Below are positions 35,690 to 44,308 of a DNA stretch of 64,000 nucleotides, piece by piece. Made by a program: the position numbers and the translations under genes. The notes beneath the pieces are model-generated. The model searched no databases. It had not been told where the DNA came from and saw nothing but the letters and a program-made list of their open reading frames with translations. Every line of letters starts with the position of its first letter. Within the stretch, counting starts at the first letter, position 1. The stretch comes from Pseudomonas izuensis (GTDB lineage Bacteria; Pseudomonadota; Gammaproteobacteria; Pseudomonadales; Pseudomonadaceae), in NCBI RefSeq assembly GCF_009861505.1, contig NZ_WTFT01000037.1, forward strand, positions 81,681-145,680, given 5' to 3'.

Positions 35690-35782
35690 CTGTAGGAGCT
35701 GAGCTTGCTCGCGATGGCGGTGTGTCAGTCAATTCGATGTCGAATGTGCCGCCGTCATCGCGAGCAAGCTCAGCTCCTACAG
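35690..35782. repeat. REPIN
   Basis: Arms CTGTAGGAGCTGAGCTTGCT and AGCAAGCTCAGCTCCTACAG, good inverted match (GCTGAGCTTGCTCGCGATG). It lies between scpB stop and rluB start, within the same gene string. Confidence 0.9.
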
Positions 35783-35790
35783 GATGGGTG

Positions 35791-36780
35791 TCAATCGTCA
35801 AATTGGCGGCGTTCGGCCTCGATGGCTTCGGCCAAGGCCAATGCTTCCGCTTCTTCATCACTAAGCTCAGGTTTCGGCTGCTCAAGGGCAGCAACAGCGG
35901 CCAGCAGTTTTTCGCGAGCTGCGGCAACGCCCAGAATGTCCTCTTCCTGCTCAAGCTCGCTTTCTGGTTCGGGCTCGTCTTCAGGCTCAGGCACTGATCC
36001 GACCTGGACGCCTTCGGTTTCCGGCTGTATGTCAGCGAATTCAGGATCAGACTCTGTCACCTCACCATCTCGCAACAAATCATCGAAATCCGTCTTGATC
36101 CCCTCCTCCATGCTATCCAGCTCCAGCAACAGCGTATGGAAACTGGTTTCCTCCTTGGGCTCTTCCGGTTCGGCGCTGGCATCGGCCAGTTCCTGCAACG
36201 AAGCAGGTACGGGTGCGTCGTCGAAGTCGAGCACCGGATCAGGTTCCAGCTCGCGCAACTCCGCCAATGGCGGCAAGTCGTCGAGGTTTTTCAGGTTGAA
36301 GTGATCGAGAAACGCCTTGGTGGTAGCGAACATCGCCGGTTTTCCCGGTACGTCGCGGTAACCGACGATACGAATCCACTCGCGCTCCATCAGCGTCTTG
36401 ACGATCTGGCTGTTGACTGCCACACCCCGCACATCTTCAATCTCGCCGCGGGTAATCGGCTGGCGATAAGCAATCAACGCGATGGTTTCGAGCATCGCGC
36501 GGGAATAACGCTGCGGACGCTCTTCCCACAAACGACCGACCCATGGCGAAAACTTTTCGCGGATTTGCAGGCGATAGCCGGAGGCGACTTCCTTCAACTC
36601 GAATGCGCGACCCTCGCAGGACTTGCCCAAAATGGTCAGGGCTTTCTTGAAAACCGCCGGCTCAGGCCGCTCGGCTTCTTCGAAGAGTTCGAACAGGCGC
36701 TCCAGGGATTGCGGTTTTCCCGAGGCCAACAGAAAGGCTTCAAGCAGTGGCGCCAGCTCGCGGGGTTCACTCAGGTTCAT
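35791..36780 (-). CDS. scpB: Segregation and condensation protein ScpB
   Basis: Kite-type winged-helix partner of ScpA and SMC for chromosome organisation. 329 residues: the fold occupies about 1-190 (LLEAFLLASGKPQSLERLFE, then AMLETIALIAYRQPITRGEI and WIRIVGYRDVPGKPAMFATT). The last 130 residues are very acidic and unstructured, making the protein longer than the usual ~200. It starts 11 bases after the scpA stop. Confidence 0.95.
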   Translation of the reverse strand: MNLSEPRELAPLLEAFLLASGKPQSLERLFELFEEAERPEPAVFKKALTILGKSCEGRAFELKEVASGYRLQIREKFSPWVGRLWEERPQRYSRAMLETIALIAYRQPITRGEIEDVRGVAVNSQIVKTLMEREWIRIVGYRDVPGKPAMFATTKAFLDHFNLKNLDDLPPLAELRELEPDPVLDFDDAPVPASLQELADASAEPEEPKEETSFHTLLLELDSMEEGIKTDFDDLLRDGEVTESDPEFADIQPETEGVQVGSVPEPEDEPEPESELEQEEDILGVAAAREKLLAAVAALEQPKPELSDEEAEALALAEAIEAERRQFDD

Positions 36781-36791
36781 GATTCAACTCG

Positions 36792-37610
36792 TTATTCGGC
36801 TCGGGCTCGCACGTGGATCGCTGCGAACGGCTCATTCTGCACCAGCTCGACCAAGGATTCCTTGACCAGCTCGAGGATTGCCATAAAGGTCACTACCACG
36901 CCCAGCCGCCCTTCTTCAGCGGTGAACAGCTCGACAAACGGTACAAAACCGCCGCCCTTGAGCCGTTCCAGCACGTCGCTCATGCGTTCGCGGGTGGACA
37001 GCGCTTCGCGGCTTACCTGGTGGCTTTCAAACATGTCGCCACGGCGCAATACCTCGGCCATGGACAGCAGCAGTTCCGACAGACGCACGTCCGGCAACAG
37101 CTTGCGCGCCCGTGCTTCCGGTGCGTCGAGCTTGGGCACCACCACATCACGACCGACGCGGCTCAAGCCATCGATGCCTTCGGCGGCAGCCTTGAAACGC
37201 TCGTACTCCTGCAAGCGGCGGATCAGTTCGGCGCGCGGGTCTTCTTCCTCGTCTTCGACGGTTTCCGCCCGGGGCAGCAGCATCCGCGACTTGATCTCGG
37301 CCAGCATCGCGGCCATCACCAGGTACTCGGCAGCCAGTTCCAGGCGCACCGATTGCATCAACTCGACATAACCCATGTACTGGCGGGTGATTTCCGCTAC
37401 CGGGATGTCGAGAATGTTGATGTTCTGCTTGCGGATCAGGTACAGCAACAGGTCGAGCGGGCCTTCGAAGGCTTCGAGGAAGACTTCCAGCGCATCCGGC
37501 GGGATGTACAGGTCCAGCGGCATTTCCATGACCGCCTGGCCATAGACCATGGCGAAGGGCAGCTCTTGCTGGGCTCCGGCCTGACTGTCGACGGGTTCTA
37601 CTGCGGACAT
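36792..37610 (-). CDS. scpA: Segregation and condensation protein ScpA
   Basis: Kleisin subunit bridging SMC heads, 272 residues. Seen: the N-terminal SMC-neck-binding segment FEGPLDLLLYLIRKQNINIL, VAEITRQYMGYVELM and a C-terminal winged-helix region with TFMAILELVKESLVEL. ATG 37610 abuts the yciO stop codon (37611), so coupled. Expression with scpB is the rule. Confidence 0.95.
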   Translation of the reverse strand: MSAVEPVDSQAGAQQELPFAMVYGQAVMEMPLDLYIPPDALEVFLEAFEGPLDLLLYLIRKQNINILDIPVAEITRQYMGYVELMQSVRLELAAEYLVMAAMLAEIKSRMLLPRAETVEDEEEDPRAELIRRLQEYERFKAAAEGIDGLSRVGRDVVVPKLDAPEARARKLLPDVRLSELLLSMAEVLRRGDMFESHQVSREALSTRERMSDVLERLKGGGFVPFVELFTAEEGRLGVVVTFMAILELVKESLVELVQNEPFAAIHVRARAE

Positions 37611-38240
37611 CTAGGCCTCGGCCATGAACGGCGCAGGGTCGCCGCAGCCAGCGCGGATCACTTCCGGCTCGCCGTCGGCGAGGCTGATCACGGTGGAGGC
37701 CTTGATGCCACCGAACCCGCCGTCGATGATCAGGTCGACCTGATGTTCGAGCAACTGGCGCATTTCATAGGGATCGGTGAGCGGATCTTCGTCGCCGGGC
37801 ATGATCAGGCTCACGCTCATCAGCGGTTCACCCAACTCGGCCAGCAAGGCCAGGGCGATCGGGTTGCTCGGCACCCGCAGGCCGATGGTGCGTTTTTTCG
37901 GGTGCAACAGCAGCCGCGGGACTTCGCGGGTGGCGTTGAGAATGAAGGTGTAGGGTCCGGGCAGATGAGCCTTGAGAATGCGGAAGGTGCCGGTGTCGAT
38001 CTTGGCAAACAGGCCCAGCTGTGACAGATCGCTACAGATCAGCGCGAAGTTGTGCTTTTCATCGAGCTGACGCAGGCGTCGAACGCGCTCCACGGCGACC
38101 TTGTCGCCGATCTGGCAACCGATTGCGTAGGAGGAGTCTGTGGGATAAATCACCACCCCGCCGTTGCGGATGATCTCGACAGCCTGTTTGATCAGGCGCG
38201 CTTGCGGGTTTTCCGGATGAATCTGGAAAAATTGACTCAC
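37611..38240 (-). CDS. yciO: YciO/YrdC-family protein (L-threonylcarbamoyladenylate synthase fold)
   Basis: A 209-residue protein with the YrdC-like dsRNA-binding / TC-AMP synthase fold, seen in VVIYPTDSSYAIGCQIGDK, KRTIGLRVP and the end VISLADGEPEVIRAG. YciO's own reaction is less certain than TsaC/YrdC. The GTG at 38240 (after AGGTAGAG) starts VSQFFQIHPENP, like E. coli YciO; the frame to ATG 38279 has no binding site and overlaps the upstream gene. Confidence 0.88.
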   Translation of the reverse strand: MSQFFQIHPENPQARLIKQAVEIIRNGGVVIYPTDSSYAIGCQIGDKVAVERVRRLRQLDEKHNFALICSDLSQLGLFAKIDTGTFRILKAHLPGPYTFILNATREVPRLLLHPKKRTIGLRVPSNPIALALLAELGEPLMSVSLIMPGDEDPLTDPYEMRQLLEHQVDLIIDGGFGGIKASTVISLADGEPEVIRAGCGDPAPFMAEA

Positions 38241-38253
38241 ATTCTCTACCTGT

Positions 38254-39117
38254 TCAGACGACGGCAATAATTGGGTCATGTTTGAACCGACACCACAGTG
38301 GTGGCAGATCGTCCGGGAGCGGGCGGTATTCACCGATCTCGGACCAGCCTCCAGGGCCATGAAAATCACTGCCGGCGCTGACCAGCAGACCGAATTCGCG
38401 GGCCAGAATGGCCAGGCTGCCCACTTGCTCGGCAGGCTGATGGCCATTGACCACCTCGATCGCGTGGCCCCCTGCTTGAATATAGTCGGCAATCAGGCGG
38501 CGACGCTTGCTGCGGGTGAAATCATAGTGCCAGGGGTGCGCCAGACTGACCCAGGCCTTGGCCGCGCGCAGGGTTTCGACCGTTTCTTCCAGGGTCGGCC
38601 AGTGTTGCTTGACGTCCCCCAGCTTGCCGGCACCCAACCATTTGCGAAACGCTTCGGCGCGATCCTTGACGAAACCCTCGCGCACCATCCAGTCGGCAAA
38701 GTGCGGCCGGGCCGGCGCATTGCCGCTGTCACCCAGCTCCTGCTGGATTTCCCGGGCACCGTCCAGTGCGCCGGGCATGCCCTTGAGCGCCAGCTTGCGA
38801 CTTATTTCCTCGGACCGTAGCCAGCGGCCGTCGTGCAATTTGGCAATTGCCTCGACCAATGGCGCGGCATTGACGTCGAAACCGTAGCCGAGCACATGAA
38901 TGGTCGCGCCGCCCCAGGTACAGGACAATTCGACGCCATTGACCAGTTGCATCCCCAACGCATCTGCTGCGTGGCGTGCCTCGTCGAGCCCCTCCAGGGT
39001 GTCGTGATCGGTCAAGGCCAGGACTCGCACGCCTTTCTCGAACGCACGCGCAACCAGAACCTTAGGCGCCAGGGCGCCATCGGAGGCCGTGCTATGGCAG
39101 TGCAAATCAACATTCAC
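38254..39117 (-). CDS. PHP-domain phosphoesterase (RNase AM / YciV type)
   Basis: PHP-fold protein of 287 residues matching YciV/TrpH. Metal ligands are in DLHCHSTASDG, ALTDHDTLEG, WVSLAHPWHY and SDFHGPGG. In E. coli the homologue is a 5'-3' exonuclease that trims 5S and other rRNA ends (RNase AM). A GTG at 39117 is chosen, GAGG being about 12 bases upstream. It heads the string to rluB and is divergent from yciB. Confidence 0.88.
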   Translation of the reverse strand: MNVDLHCHSTASDGALAPKVLVARAFEKGVRVLALTDHDTLEGLDEARHAADALGMQLVNGVELSCTWGGATIHVLGYGFDVNAAPLVEAIAKLHDGRWLRSEEISRKLALKGMPGALDGAREIQQELGDSGNAPARPHFADWMVREGFVKDRAEAFRKWLGAGKLGDVKQHWPTLEETVETLRAAKAWVSLAHPWHYDFTRSKRRRLIADYIQAGGHAIEVVNGHQPAEQVGSLAILAREFGLLVSAGSDFHGPGGWSEIGEYRPLPDDLPPLWCRFKHDPIIAVV

Positions 39118-39204
39118 AGGGCTTTGTAACCTCAAATCAGCTGGCGCTATCGCGCGCCCATATGTTTGTTATTATGCCGCCACATCCTGCTTCTGGCTGC
39201 CACT

Positions 39205-39801
39205 GTGAAACAATTCATCGATTTCATCCCGCTCCTGCTGTTTTTCATCGTCTTCAAGATCGATCCACGGGTCGTCGACATCGCCGGCCACGAGGTAACT
39301 GTAGGCGGTATTTACAGCGCCACCGCGATGCTGATCATCAGTTCGCTGGTGGTCTACGGCACGCTGTTCATCAAACAGCGCAAGCTGGAGAAGAGCCAGT
39401 GGCTGACGCTCATCGCCTGCCTGGTCTTCGGTAGCCTGACCCTGGCCTTCCACAGCGAGACCTTCCTGAAATGGAAAGCCCCGGTGGTCAACTGGCTGTT
39501 TGCCCTTGCCTTCATCGGCAGCCACTTCATCGGGGATCAGTTGCTGATCAAACGCATCATGGGCCACGCGCTGACACTGCCGGATGTGATCTGGACCCGC
39601 CTGAACATCGCCTGGATCGTCTTTTTCCTGTTTTGCGGGGCCGCCAACCTGTTCGTCGCGTTCACCTTCCAGAGCTACTGGGTCGACTTCAAGGTCTTCG
39701 GCAGCCTGGGCATGACGTTGCTGTTCCTGGTCGGCCAGGGCATCTACCTGTCCCGCCACCTGCATGACGCCGATACCACATCGCCTAAAACCGAGGACTG
39801 A
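39205..39801 (+). CDS. yciB: Inner-membrane septation protein YciB
   Basis: A 198-residue membrane protein with about five transmembrane helices, of the YciB/IspZ family involved in cell-envelope/septation integrity. GTG at 39205 gives VKQFIDFIPLLLFFIVFK, the usual family start; an upstream frame to 39166 is less likely. The stop is one base before the yciI start. A promoter-like TATTAT sits at 39170-39175 without a clear -35. Confidence 0.92.
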   Translation: MKQFIDFIPLLLFFIVFKIDPRVVDIAGHEVTVGGIYSATAMLIISSLVVYGTLFIKQRKLEKSQWLTLIACLVFGSLTLAFHSETFLKWKAPVVNWLFALAFIGSHFIGDQLLIKRIMGHALTLPDVIWTRLNIAWIVFFLFCGAANLFVAFTFQSYWVDFKVFGSLGMTLLFLVGQGIYLSRHLHDADTTSPKTED

Positions 39802-39802
39802 C

Positions 39803-40102
39803 ATGCTTTACGCAATCATTGCCACAGACGTCGCCAACTCCCTGGAAGCCCGCCTGGCCGCACGGCCTGCACACCTTGAGCGCCTGCAAGTGCTCAAGGG
39901 CGAAGGTCGCATTGTTCTGGCGGGCCCGCACCCGGCGGTCGACAGCAATGATCCGGGCGCAGCGGGTTTCACCGGCAGCCTGATCGTCGCCGAATTCGAC
40001 TCCCTGATCGCCGCCCAGGCTTGGGCGGATGCCGATCCGTACATCGCTGCCGGCGTCTACGCCAACGTTTCGGTCAAGCCGTTCAAGCAAGTCCTGCCGT
40101 AA
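39803..40102 (+). CDS. yciI: YciI family protein
   Basis: A 99-residue YciI-like protein with a ferredoxin-like fold, beginning MLYAIIATDVANSLE and with the family's conserved HLERLQ...GRIVLAGPHP and DPYIAAGVY. The function is unknown. GAGGA precedes ATG 39803, and it is in an operon with yciB, as in E. coli. Confidence 0.92.
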   Translation: MLYAIIATDVANSLEARLAARPAHLERLQVLKGEGRIVLAGPHPAVDSNDPGAAGFTGSLIVAEFDSLIAAQAWADADPYIAAGVYANVSVKPFKQVLP

Positions 40103-40224
40103 TTTTCTTCTCGCAATGCCCCCACGCGATGAACCTTGTCGGTTCATCGCGCTCTCAATCGCTCATTATTCTCGTTTGCCGGCCGACAACCTGCCCAATA
40201 CTCGTATTGGAACCAGGAGTCGCG

Positions 40225-40635
40225 ATGCGCATAGGTCCGTTGTGTCTGATGTTGGTCACGTTGTCGATCGTGGCCCCCGCCCACGGTGAAGAAAATGCCC
40301 AGGGCGCATCTACGCCGCTGTCCTTGAGCGCCGGTAGCCAGATCAACGAGTTGCAGCAGCGCTTGAAAGAAAGCGAGCGGCAACGGGAAGAATTGAGCAA
40401 ACAATTGCAAAATACCGATGGTGAACGCGAGAGTGCCCAATTGGCGCGGTTGCGCCAGGAGAACCAGCGTCTGAAGCTGCAACTCAGGGAAACCCAGGCC
40501 GGCAGTTCGATTCCACGCTTGCTGACCGATCAGCAACAGTGGTTCGTCATCGGCGCCGGAGTTGCGCTATTGGCCCTGCTCTGCGGTATCTTCGCCAGTG
40601 GCGCAAGTCGAAAACGTCGGCAATGGCTAAATTGA
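40225..40635 (+). CDS. Hypothetical coiled-coil membrane protein
   Basis: A 136-residue protein with a signal peptide (ends near PAHGEE), a coiled coil (about 38-90, ELQQRLKESERQREELSK), and one transmembrane segment near the C-terminus (WFVIGAGVALLALLCGIFAS) followed by a basic end KRRQ. It resembles the non-SH3 part of TIGR04211-type proteins. CAGGAG precedes ATG 40225. It ends 7 bases before the cpxR start, so it may be co-transcribed. Confidence 0.75.
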   Translation: MRIGPLCLMLVTLSIVAPAHGEENAQGASTPLSLSAGSQINELQQRLKESERQREELSKQLQNTDGERESAQLARLRQENQRLKLQLRETQAGSSIPRLLTDQQQWFVIGAGVALLALLCGIFASGASRKRRQWLN

Positions 40636-40642
40636 GTGAGTC

Positions 40643-41320
40643 ATGAGCGAGTTGTTACTGATTGATGATGACCAGGAGCTGTGTGAGCTTCTGAGCAGTT
40701 GGCTGAGCCAGGAAGGCTTTCAGGTGCGTGCCTGTCACGATGGCCAGAGTGCCCGTCGTGCGCTGGCTGAGTCCTCCCCGGCAGCCGTGGTGCTGGATGT
40801 GATGTTGCCGGACGGCAGCGGCCTGGAACTGCTCAAGCAGTTGCGCAGTGATCATCCGGACCTGCCGGTGCTGATGCTTTCGGCCCGGGGCGAACCACTG
40901 GACCGCATCCTCGGCCTGGAACTGGGTGCCGACGATTACCTGGCCAAGCCCTGCGACCCCCGGGAACTGACAGCCCGCCTGCGCGCCGTGTTGCGCCGCA
41001 GTCATCCGGCGGCGACATCCAGCCAGATGGAGCTGGGCGACCTGTGCTTCAGCCCGGTACGCGGCGTGGTCAGCATCGATGAACAGGAATTCTCCCTCAC
41101 CGTTTCCGAAAGCCGGTTGCTGGAAGCCCTGCTCAAGCAACCTGGCGAGCCACTGGACAAACAGGAACTGGCGCAAATAGCGCTCGGCCGCAAGCTGACG
41201 CTGTACGACCGCAGCCTCGACATGCACGTGAGCAACCTGCGCAAGAAAATCGGCCCGCATCCCGATGGCCGTCCGCGCATCGTGGCCCTGCGCAGCCGCG
41301 GCTATTACTACAGCCTCTAA
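40643..41320 (+). CDS. cpxR: Response regulator, CpxR type
   Basis: OmpR/PhoB-family regulator, 225 residues. Receiver domain (about 1-115) with phosphoacceptor Asp52 in VVLDVMLPDGSG and Lys in LAKPCDP. A winged-helix DNA-binding domain follows (about 130-225, LYDRSLDMHVSNLRKKIGP). Partner kinase gene cpxA is at 42169 with a spy-like gene between. The CpxR-type box upstream of that gene supports the naming. Confidence 0.9.
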   Translation: MSELLLIDDDQELCELLSSWLSQEGFQVRACHDGQSARRALAESSPAAVVLDVMLPDGSGLELLKQLRSDHPDLPVLMLSARGEPLDRILGLELGADDYLAKPCDPRELTARLRAVLRRSHPAATSSQMELGDLCFSPVRGVVSIDEQEFSLTVSESRLLEALLKQPGEPLDKQELAQIALGRKLTLYDRSLDMHVSNLRKKIGPHPDGRPRIVALRSRGYYYSL

Positions 41321-41324
41321 CCCT

Positions 41325-41405
41325 CCTGTAGGTGCTGGCTTGTGAGCGAAAGCGGTGTGACAGACATACCGCGTCGCCAATTTCGCCAGCAAGCCGGCTC
41401 CTACG
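41325..41405. repeat. REPIN, degenerate
   Basis: Arms CCTGTAGGTGCTGGCTTGTG and TTCGCCAGCAAGCCGGCTCC, ending CCTACG, with several mismatches. It starts five bases past the cpxR stop. Confidence 0.78.
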
Positions 41406-41445
41406 AGGCCTGACCAAGGGTTTGTCAGGAAGGCACAAATTCATC

Positions 41446-41461
41446 TTTACCCAAGCTTTAC
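41446..41461. promoter_or_regulatory. CpxR-type box
   Basis: TTTAC-N6-TTTAC on the plus strand reads GTAAA-N6-GTAAA on the minus, within the described CpxR consensus GTAAA(N4-8)GTAAA. It is 83 bases upstream of the spy-like start. Confidence 0.7.
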
Positions 41462-41543
41462 GCTCCGCTGACCGCCGCTGACCTTGATCTCCGTAATCTG
41501 TACTCATCCGGAACGTACCGGGAATGAGACAAGGAGATTCACC

Positions 41544-41993
41544 ATGCGCAAGACTCTTATCGCTCTGATGTTCGCCGCCGCCCTGCCGACCGTAGCCATG
41601 GCCATGCCTGAAGGCGCCGGGTCCATGGGTGGCCCGATGGACGGCTCGCACCACGGCGGTCAGATGCACGGCATGCACGGCAAAGGCCCGTACAGCCAGC
41701 TGGACCTGAGCCGCGAACAGCGCGAGCAGATCCGTAAAATCATGGGCGAGCAGATGCATGAGCGTAAGCAAGTGGTCGAAAAATACCTGGAGAAACTCTC
41801 GCCAGCCGACCAAAAAGCGATGAAAGACGAAATGGCGGCCAACCACAAAAAAGCCGAAGCCGATGTGCGTGCCCTGCTGAAGCCGGATCAACAGAAGAAA
41901 TTCGACGAGATCCAGAAAAAACAAGCTGAGCGTCGCGCTGAATGGGCGGAGTTCAAGGCTTGGAAAGCGCAACAGGCGCAAAAAGCGCAATAA
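41544..41993 (+). CDS. Periplasmic Spy/CpxP-like chaperone
   Basis: A 149-residue secreted protein: signal peptide ending at AMA, a His/Gly/Met-rich linker (GSHHGGQMHGMHG) that could bind metals, then an LTxxQ-type helical domain (LDLSREQREQIRKIM and LLKPDQQKKFDEIQKKQ). It presumably guards periplasmic proteins or dampens CpxA. AAGGAG precedes the ATG. It lies between cpxR and cpxA. Confidence 0.88.
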   Translation: MRKTLIALMFAAALPTVAMAMPEGAGSMGGPMDGSHHGGQMHGMHGKGPYSQLDLSREQREQIRKIMGEQMHERKQVVEKYLEKLSPADQKAMKDEMAANHKKAEADVRALLKPDQQKKFDEIQKKQAERRAEWAEFKAWKAQQAQKAQ

Positions 41994-42050
41994 TGATCTA
42001 ACCCCTAGCCCAGCGGCTGAACACCGTTGGGTCTGAAACTTTTGATCTAA

Positions 42051-42140
42051 TGTGGGAGCGAGCCTGCTCGCGAAGGCGGTATGTCAGGCAGAAGTGATGT
42101 CGTCTGTCACGCCCTCTTCGCGAGCAGGCTCGCTCCCACA
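42051..42140. repeat. REPIN
   Basis: TGTGGGAGCGAGCCTGCTCG with arm ending CTCGCTCCCACA, near-perfect. It separates the spy-like and cpxA genes. Confidence 0.9.
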
Positions 42141-42168
42141 TGGATTTGTGTTTGCTTGAGGATTTTCT

Positions 42169-43512
42169 GTGCGCTCATTGTTCTGGCGTATCCTGGCCAG
42201 TTTCTGGCTGGCCATCGCTCTGGTTGCAGGCCTGTCCATTTTGCTCGGCCACATGCTCAACCAGGATGCGTGGATTCTCAGTCGCCACCCCGGCCTCAAC
42301 ACCTTGGCCGAGCAATGGACGCAAACCTACGAATCCGAGGGTGAAGAAGCAGCCCAGGACATTCTGGAACAGCGCAAACGCCAATATCACATCGACGTTC
42401 AGGTACTCAACGAGAGTGGCGACCCGGTGGTACACGGCACCTTTCCGCGACGCGCGGCGGCTTTCGAAGCGCGCCAGAACAATGATGACCGGCGCCTGCC
42501 ATGGCGTCGTCTGACCGTTGAATACACCAGTGAAAAGACCGGCGACACCTACCTGTTGATCTATCGCATCCCCCACCCGGAACTCGATGCCTGGCATCGC
42601 GAAAGCCTGCTCTGGCCACTGAGTGCACTGGGCATCGCGCTAGTGGTGCTGACCCTGTTCAGCTTGCTGGTGACCTTTTCCATCACCCGCCCTCTCAGTC
42701 GCTTGCGCGGTGCAGTGCATGATCTGGGGCAAACCACTTACCAACAGAACAGCCTGGTTAAACTGGCCAATCGTCGAGACGAATTCGGCGTGCTGGCTAA
42801 CGATTTCAACCGCATGGGCGCGCGTCTGCAGAGCCTGATCGGCAGCCAGCGACAACTGTTGCGGGACGTCTCCCACGAACTGCGCTCGCCCCTTGCCCGC
42901 CTGCGTATTGCGCTGGCCCTGGCGGAACGGGCCACGCCGGATGAACGGCAAAAACTCTGGCCGCGCCTTACCCGGGAGTGTGACCGGCTTGAAGCACTGA
43001 TCAGTGAAATCCTGGTACTGGCGCGGGTCGATGCCGACAACGCCAGCGCCGAAGAGGTAGACCTGAACGCGCTGCTCACGACGCTGCAACGGGATGCACA
43101 GCTGGGATCACCGGAGCAGAATGTTCAACTTGAGGCCGAGCCGCAACTGAACCTCAGGGGGTGGCCGACCATGATCGAGCGCGCCGTGGATAACCTGCTG
43201 CGTAATGCCCAGCGCTTCAATCCGGTGGGCGGGCAACCGATTGAAATGCAGGCGCTGCGCCAGGGCGAGCGGATTGTAGTGACCGTACGTGACCATGGCC
43301 CGGGCGTTGATACTGAACATTTGAATCAGCTCGGCGAGCCGTTCTACCGGGCGCCAGGGCAGACCGCGGCTGGACACGGCCTGGGGCTGGCCATTGCCCG
43401 CCGCGCGGCGGAGCGGCACGGCGGGAGTCTGGTGCTGGCCAATCATCCGGAGGGCGGATTCATTGCCAGCCTGGAATTGCCGTTGGTGCCAGGGGCCATT
43501 CCCCAACCCTGA
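42169..43512 (+). CDS. cpxA: Sensor histidine kinase, CpxA type
   Basis: Membrane sensor kinase of 447 residues: TM1 (about 7-29), periplasmic sensor (about 30-145), TM2 (about 148-170), HAMP (about 170-225), dimerisation domain with His236 in DVSHELRSPLARLR and an ATPase domain with N box DNLLRNAQRF, DHGPGVD and GHGLGLAIARRAA. A GTG at 42169 follows TTGAGGA. It is the partner of CpxR. Confidence 0.9.
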   Translation: MRSLFWRILASFWLAIALVAGLSILLGHMLNQDAWILSRHPGLNTLAEQWTQTYESEGEEAAQDILEQRKRQYHIDVQVLNESGDPVVHGTFPRRAAAFEARQNNDDRRLPWRRLTVEYTSEKTGDTYLLIYRIPHPELDAWHRESLLWPLSALGIALVVLTLFSLLVTFSITRPLSRLRGAVHDLGQTTYQQNSLVKLANRRDEFGVLANDFNRMGARLQSLIGSQRQLLRDVSHELRSPLARLRIALALAERATPDERQKLWPRLTRECDRLEALISEILVLARVDADNASAEEVDLNALLTTLQRDAQLGSPEQNVQLEAEPQLNLRGWPTMIERAVDNLLRNAQRFNPVGGQPIEMQALRQGERIVVTVRDHGPGVDTEHLNQLGEPFYRAPGQTAAGHGLGLAIARRAAERHGGSLVLANHPEGGFIASLELPLVPGAIPQP

Positions 43513-43515
43513 TCC

Positions 43516-43608
43516 CTTGTGGGAGCGAGCCTGCTCGCGAAGACGGCTTATCAGTCAATGCATATGGCGACTGACACGGCGCTTTCGCGAGCAGGCTCGC
43601 TCCCACAG
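43516..43608. repeat. REPIN
   Basis: CTTGTGGGAGCGAGCCTGCT with opposing arm GAGCAGGCTCGCTCCCACAG. It starts 3 bases past the cpxA stop and precedes the nitroreductase 3' end. Confidence 0.9.
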
Positions 43609-43621
43609 GGGAATGATGGCG

Positions 43622-44188
43622 TCAGGCTTTACCAGGCCAGGCGCTGACGAACTCAGCCAAATCCACCTTCTCCGCCACGCGCGGCTCCTTCAGCGGCGTG
43701 CCAAGGTACAGAAACGCAATCACCTCTTCCCCCTCGGCCAGTCCCAACCCTTTGGCCACATGCGGCGAATAGGCCAGGTCACCGGTACGCCACACTGCGC
43801 CAATGCCTTGTGCATAGGCCGCCAGCAAGATGCCGTGCGCCGCACATCCAGCCGCGAGCAGCTGCTCGGATTTCGGATATTTGACGTGATCCTGCAACCG
43901 GGCAATCACCACGACCACCAACGGCGCGCGCAGGGGGCCGTTGCGCGCCTTGTCAATGGCCGCTTCAGTGACTTCGCCATCCTGCAGCTTCGCCGCTTCG
44001 GCCAACAACTCGCCCATTTGCTCGCGCGCCGCGCCTTCGACCGTCAGAAAACGCCACGGCTGCAAATGACCGTGATCCGGTGCACGCATGGCGGCGCCAA
44101 ACAGCACTTCGCGCTGTTCTTGGGTAGGTGCCGGCTCGACCAGGCGTGGAACGGAAACACGGTTGAGCAAAACGTCGAGAGCCTGCAT
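43622..44188 (-). CDS. Nitroreductase family protein (YdjA type)
   Basis: FMN-dependent oxidoreductase of 188 residues, the small class like E. coli YdjA. Flavin contacts are suggested by RVSVPRLVEP, APDHGHLQPWRFL and the GIGAVWRTGDLA loop. The substrate is unknown. It is divergent from trkH, with about 120 bases between. Confidence 0.9.
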   Translation of the reverse strand: MQALDVLLNRVSVPRLVEPAPTQEQREVLFGAAMRAPDHGHLQPWRFLTVEGAAREQMGELLAEAAKLQDGEVTEAAIDKARNGPLRAPLVVVVIARLQDHVKYPKSEQLLAAGCAAHGILLAAYAQGIGAVWRTGDLAYSPHVAKGLGLAEGEEVIAFLYLGTPLKEPRVAEKVDLAEFVSAWPGKA

Positions 44189-44248
44189 CGGCCACCTCCT
44201 GAAAAAAATGTGCGGCTATTCTAGCTGCAAGTACTACCGGAGTGCCGG

Positions 44249-44276
44249 TTTACATGCCCTGCCCCGCAGGTAGAAT
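44249..44276 (+). promoter_or_regulatory. Sigma-70-like promoter of trkH
   Basis: TTTACA (44249-44254) and TAGAAT (44271-44276) are separated by 16 bases, 33 bases upstream of the trkH ATG. Confidence 0.6.
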
Positions 44277-44308
44277 GGCGCCTTTCTTATTTCAGCCGAG
44301 CGGAATTC

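Noticed and set aside
39165..39180. Promoter for yciB at TATTAT
   Set aside because: A -10-like hexamer is present but no acceptable -35 at 15-19 bases; not listed as a feature.
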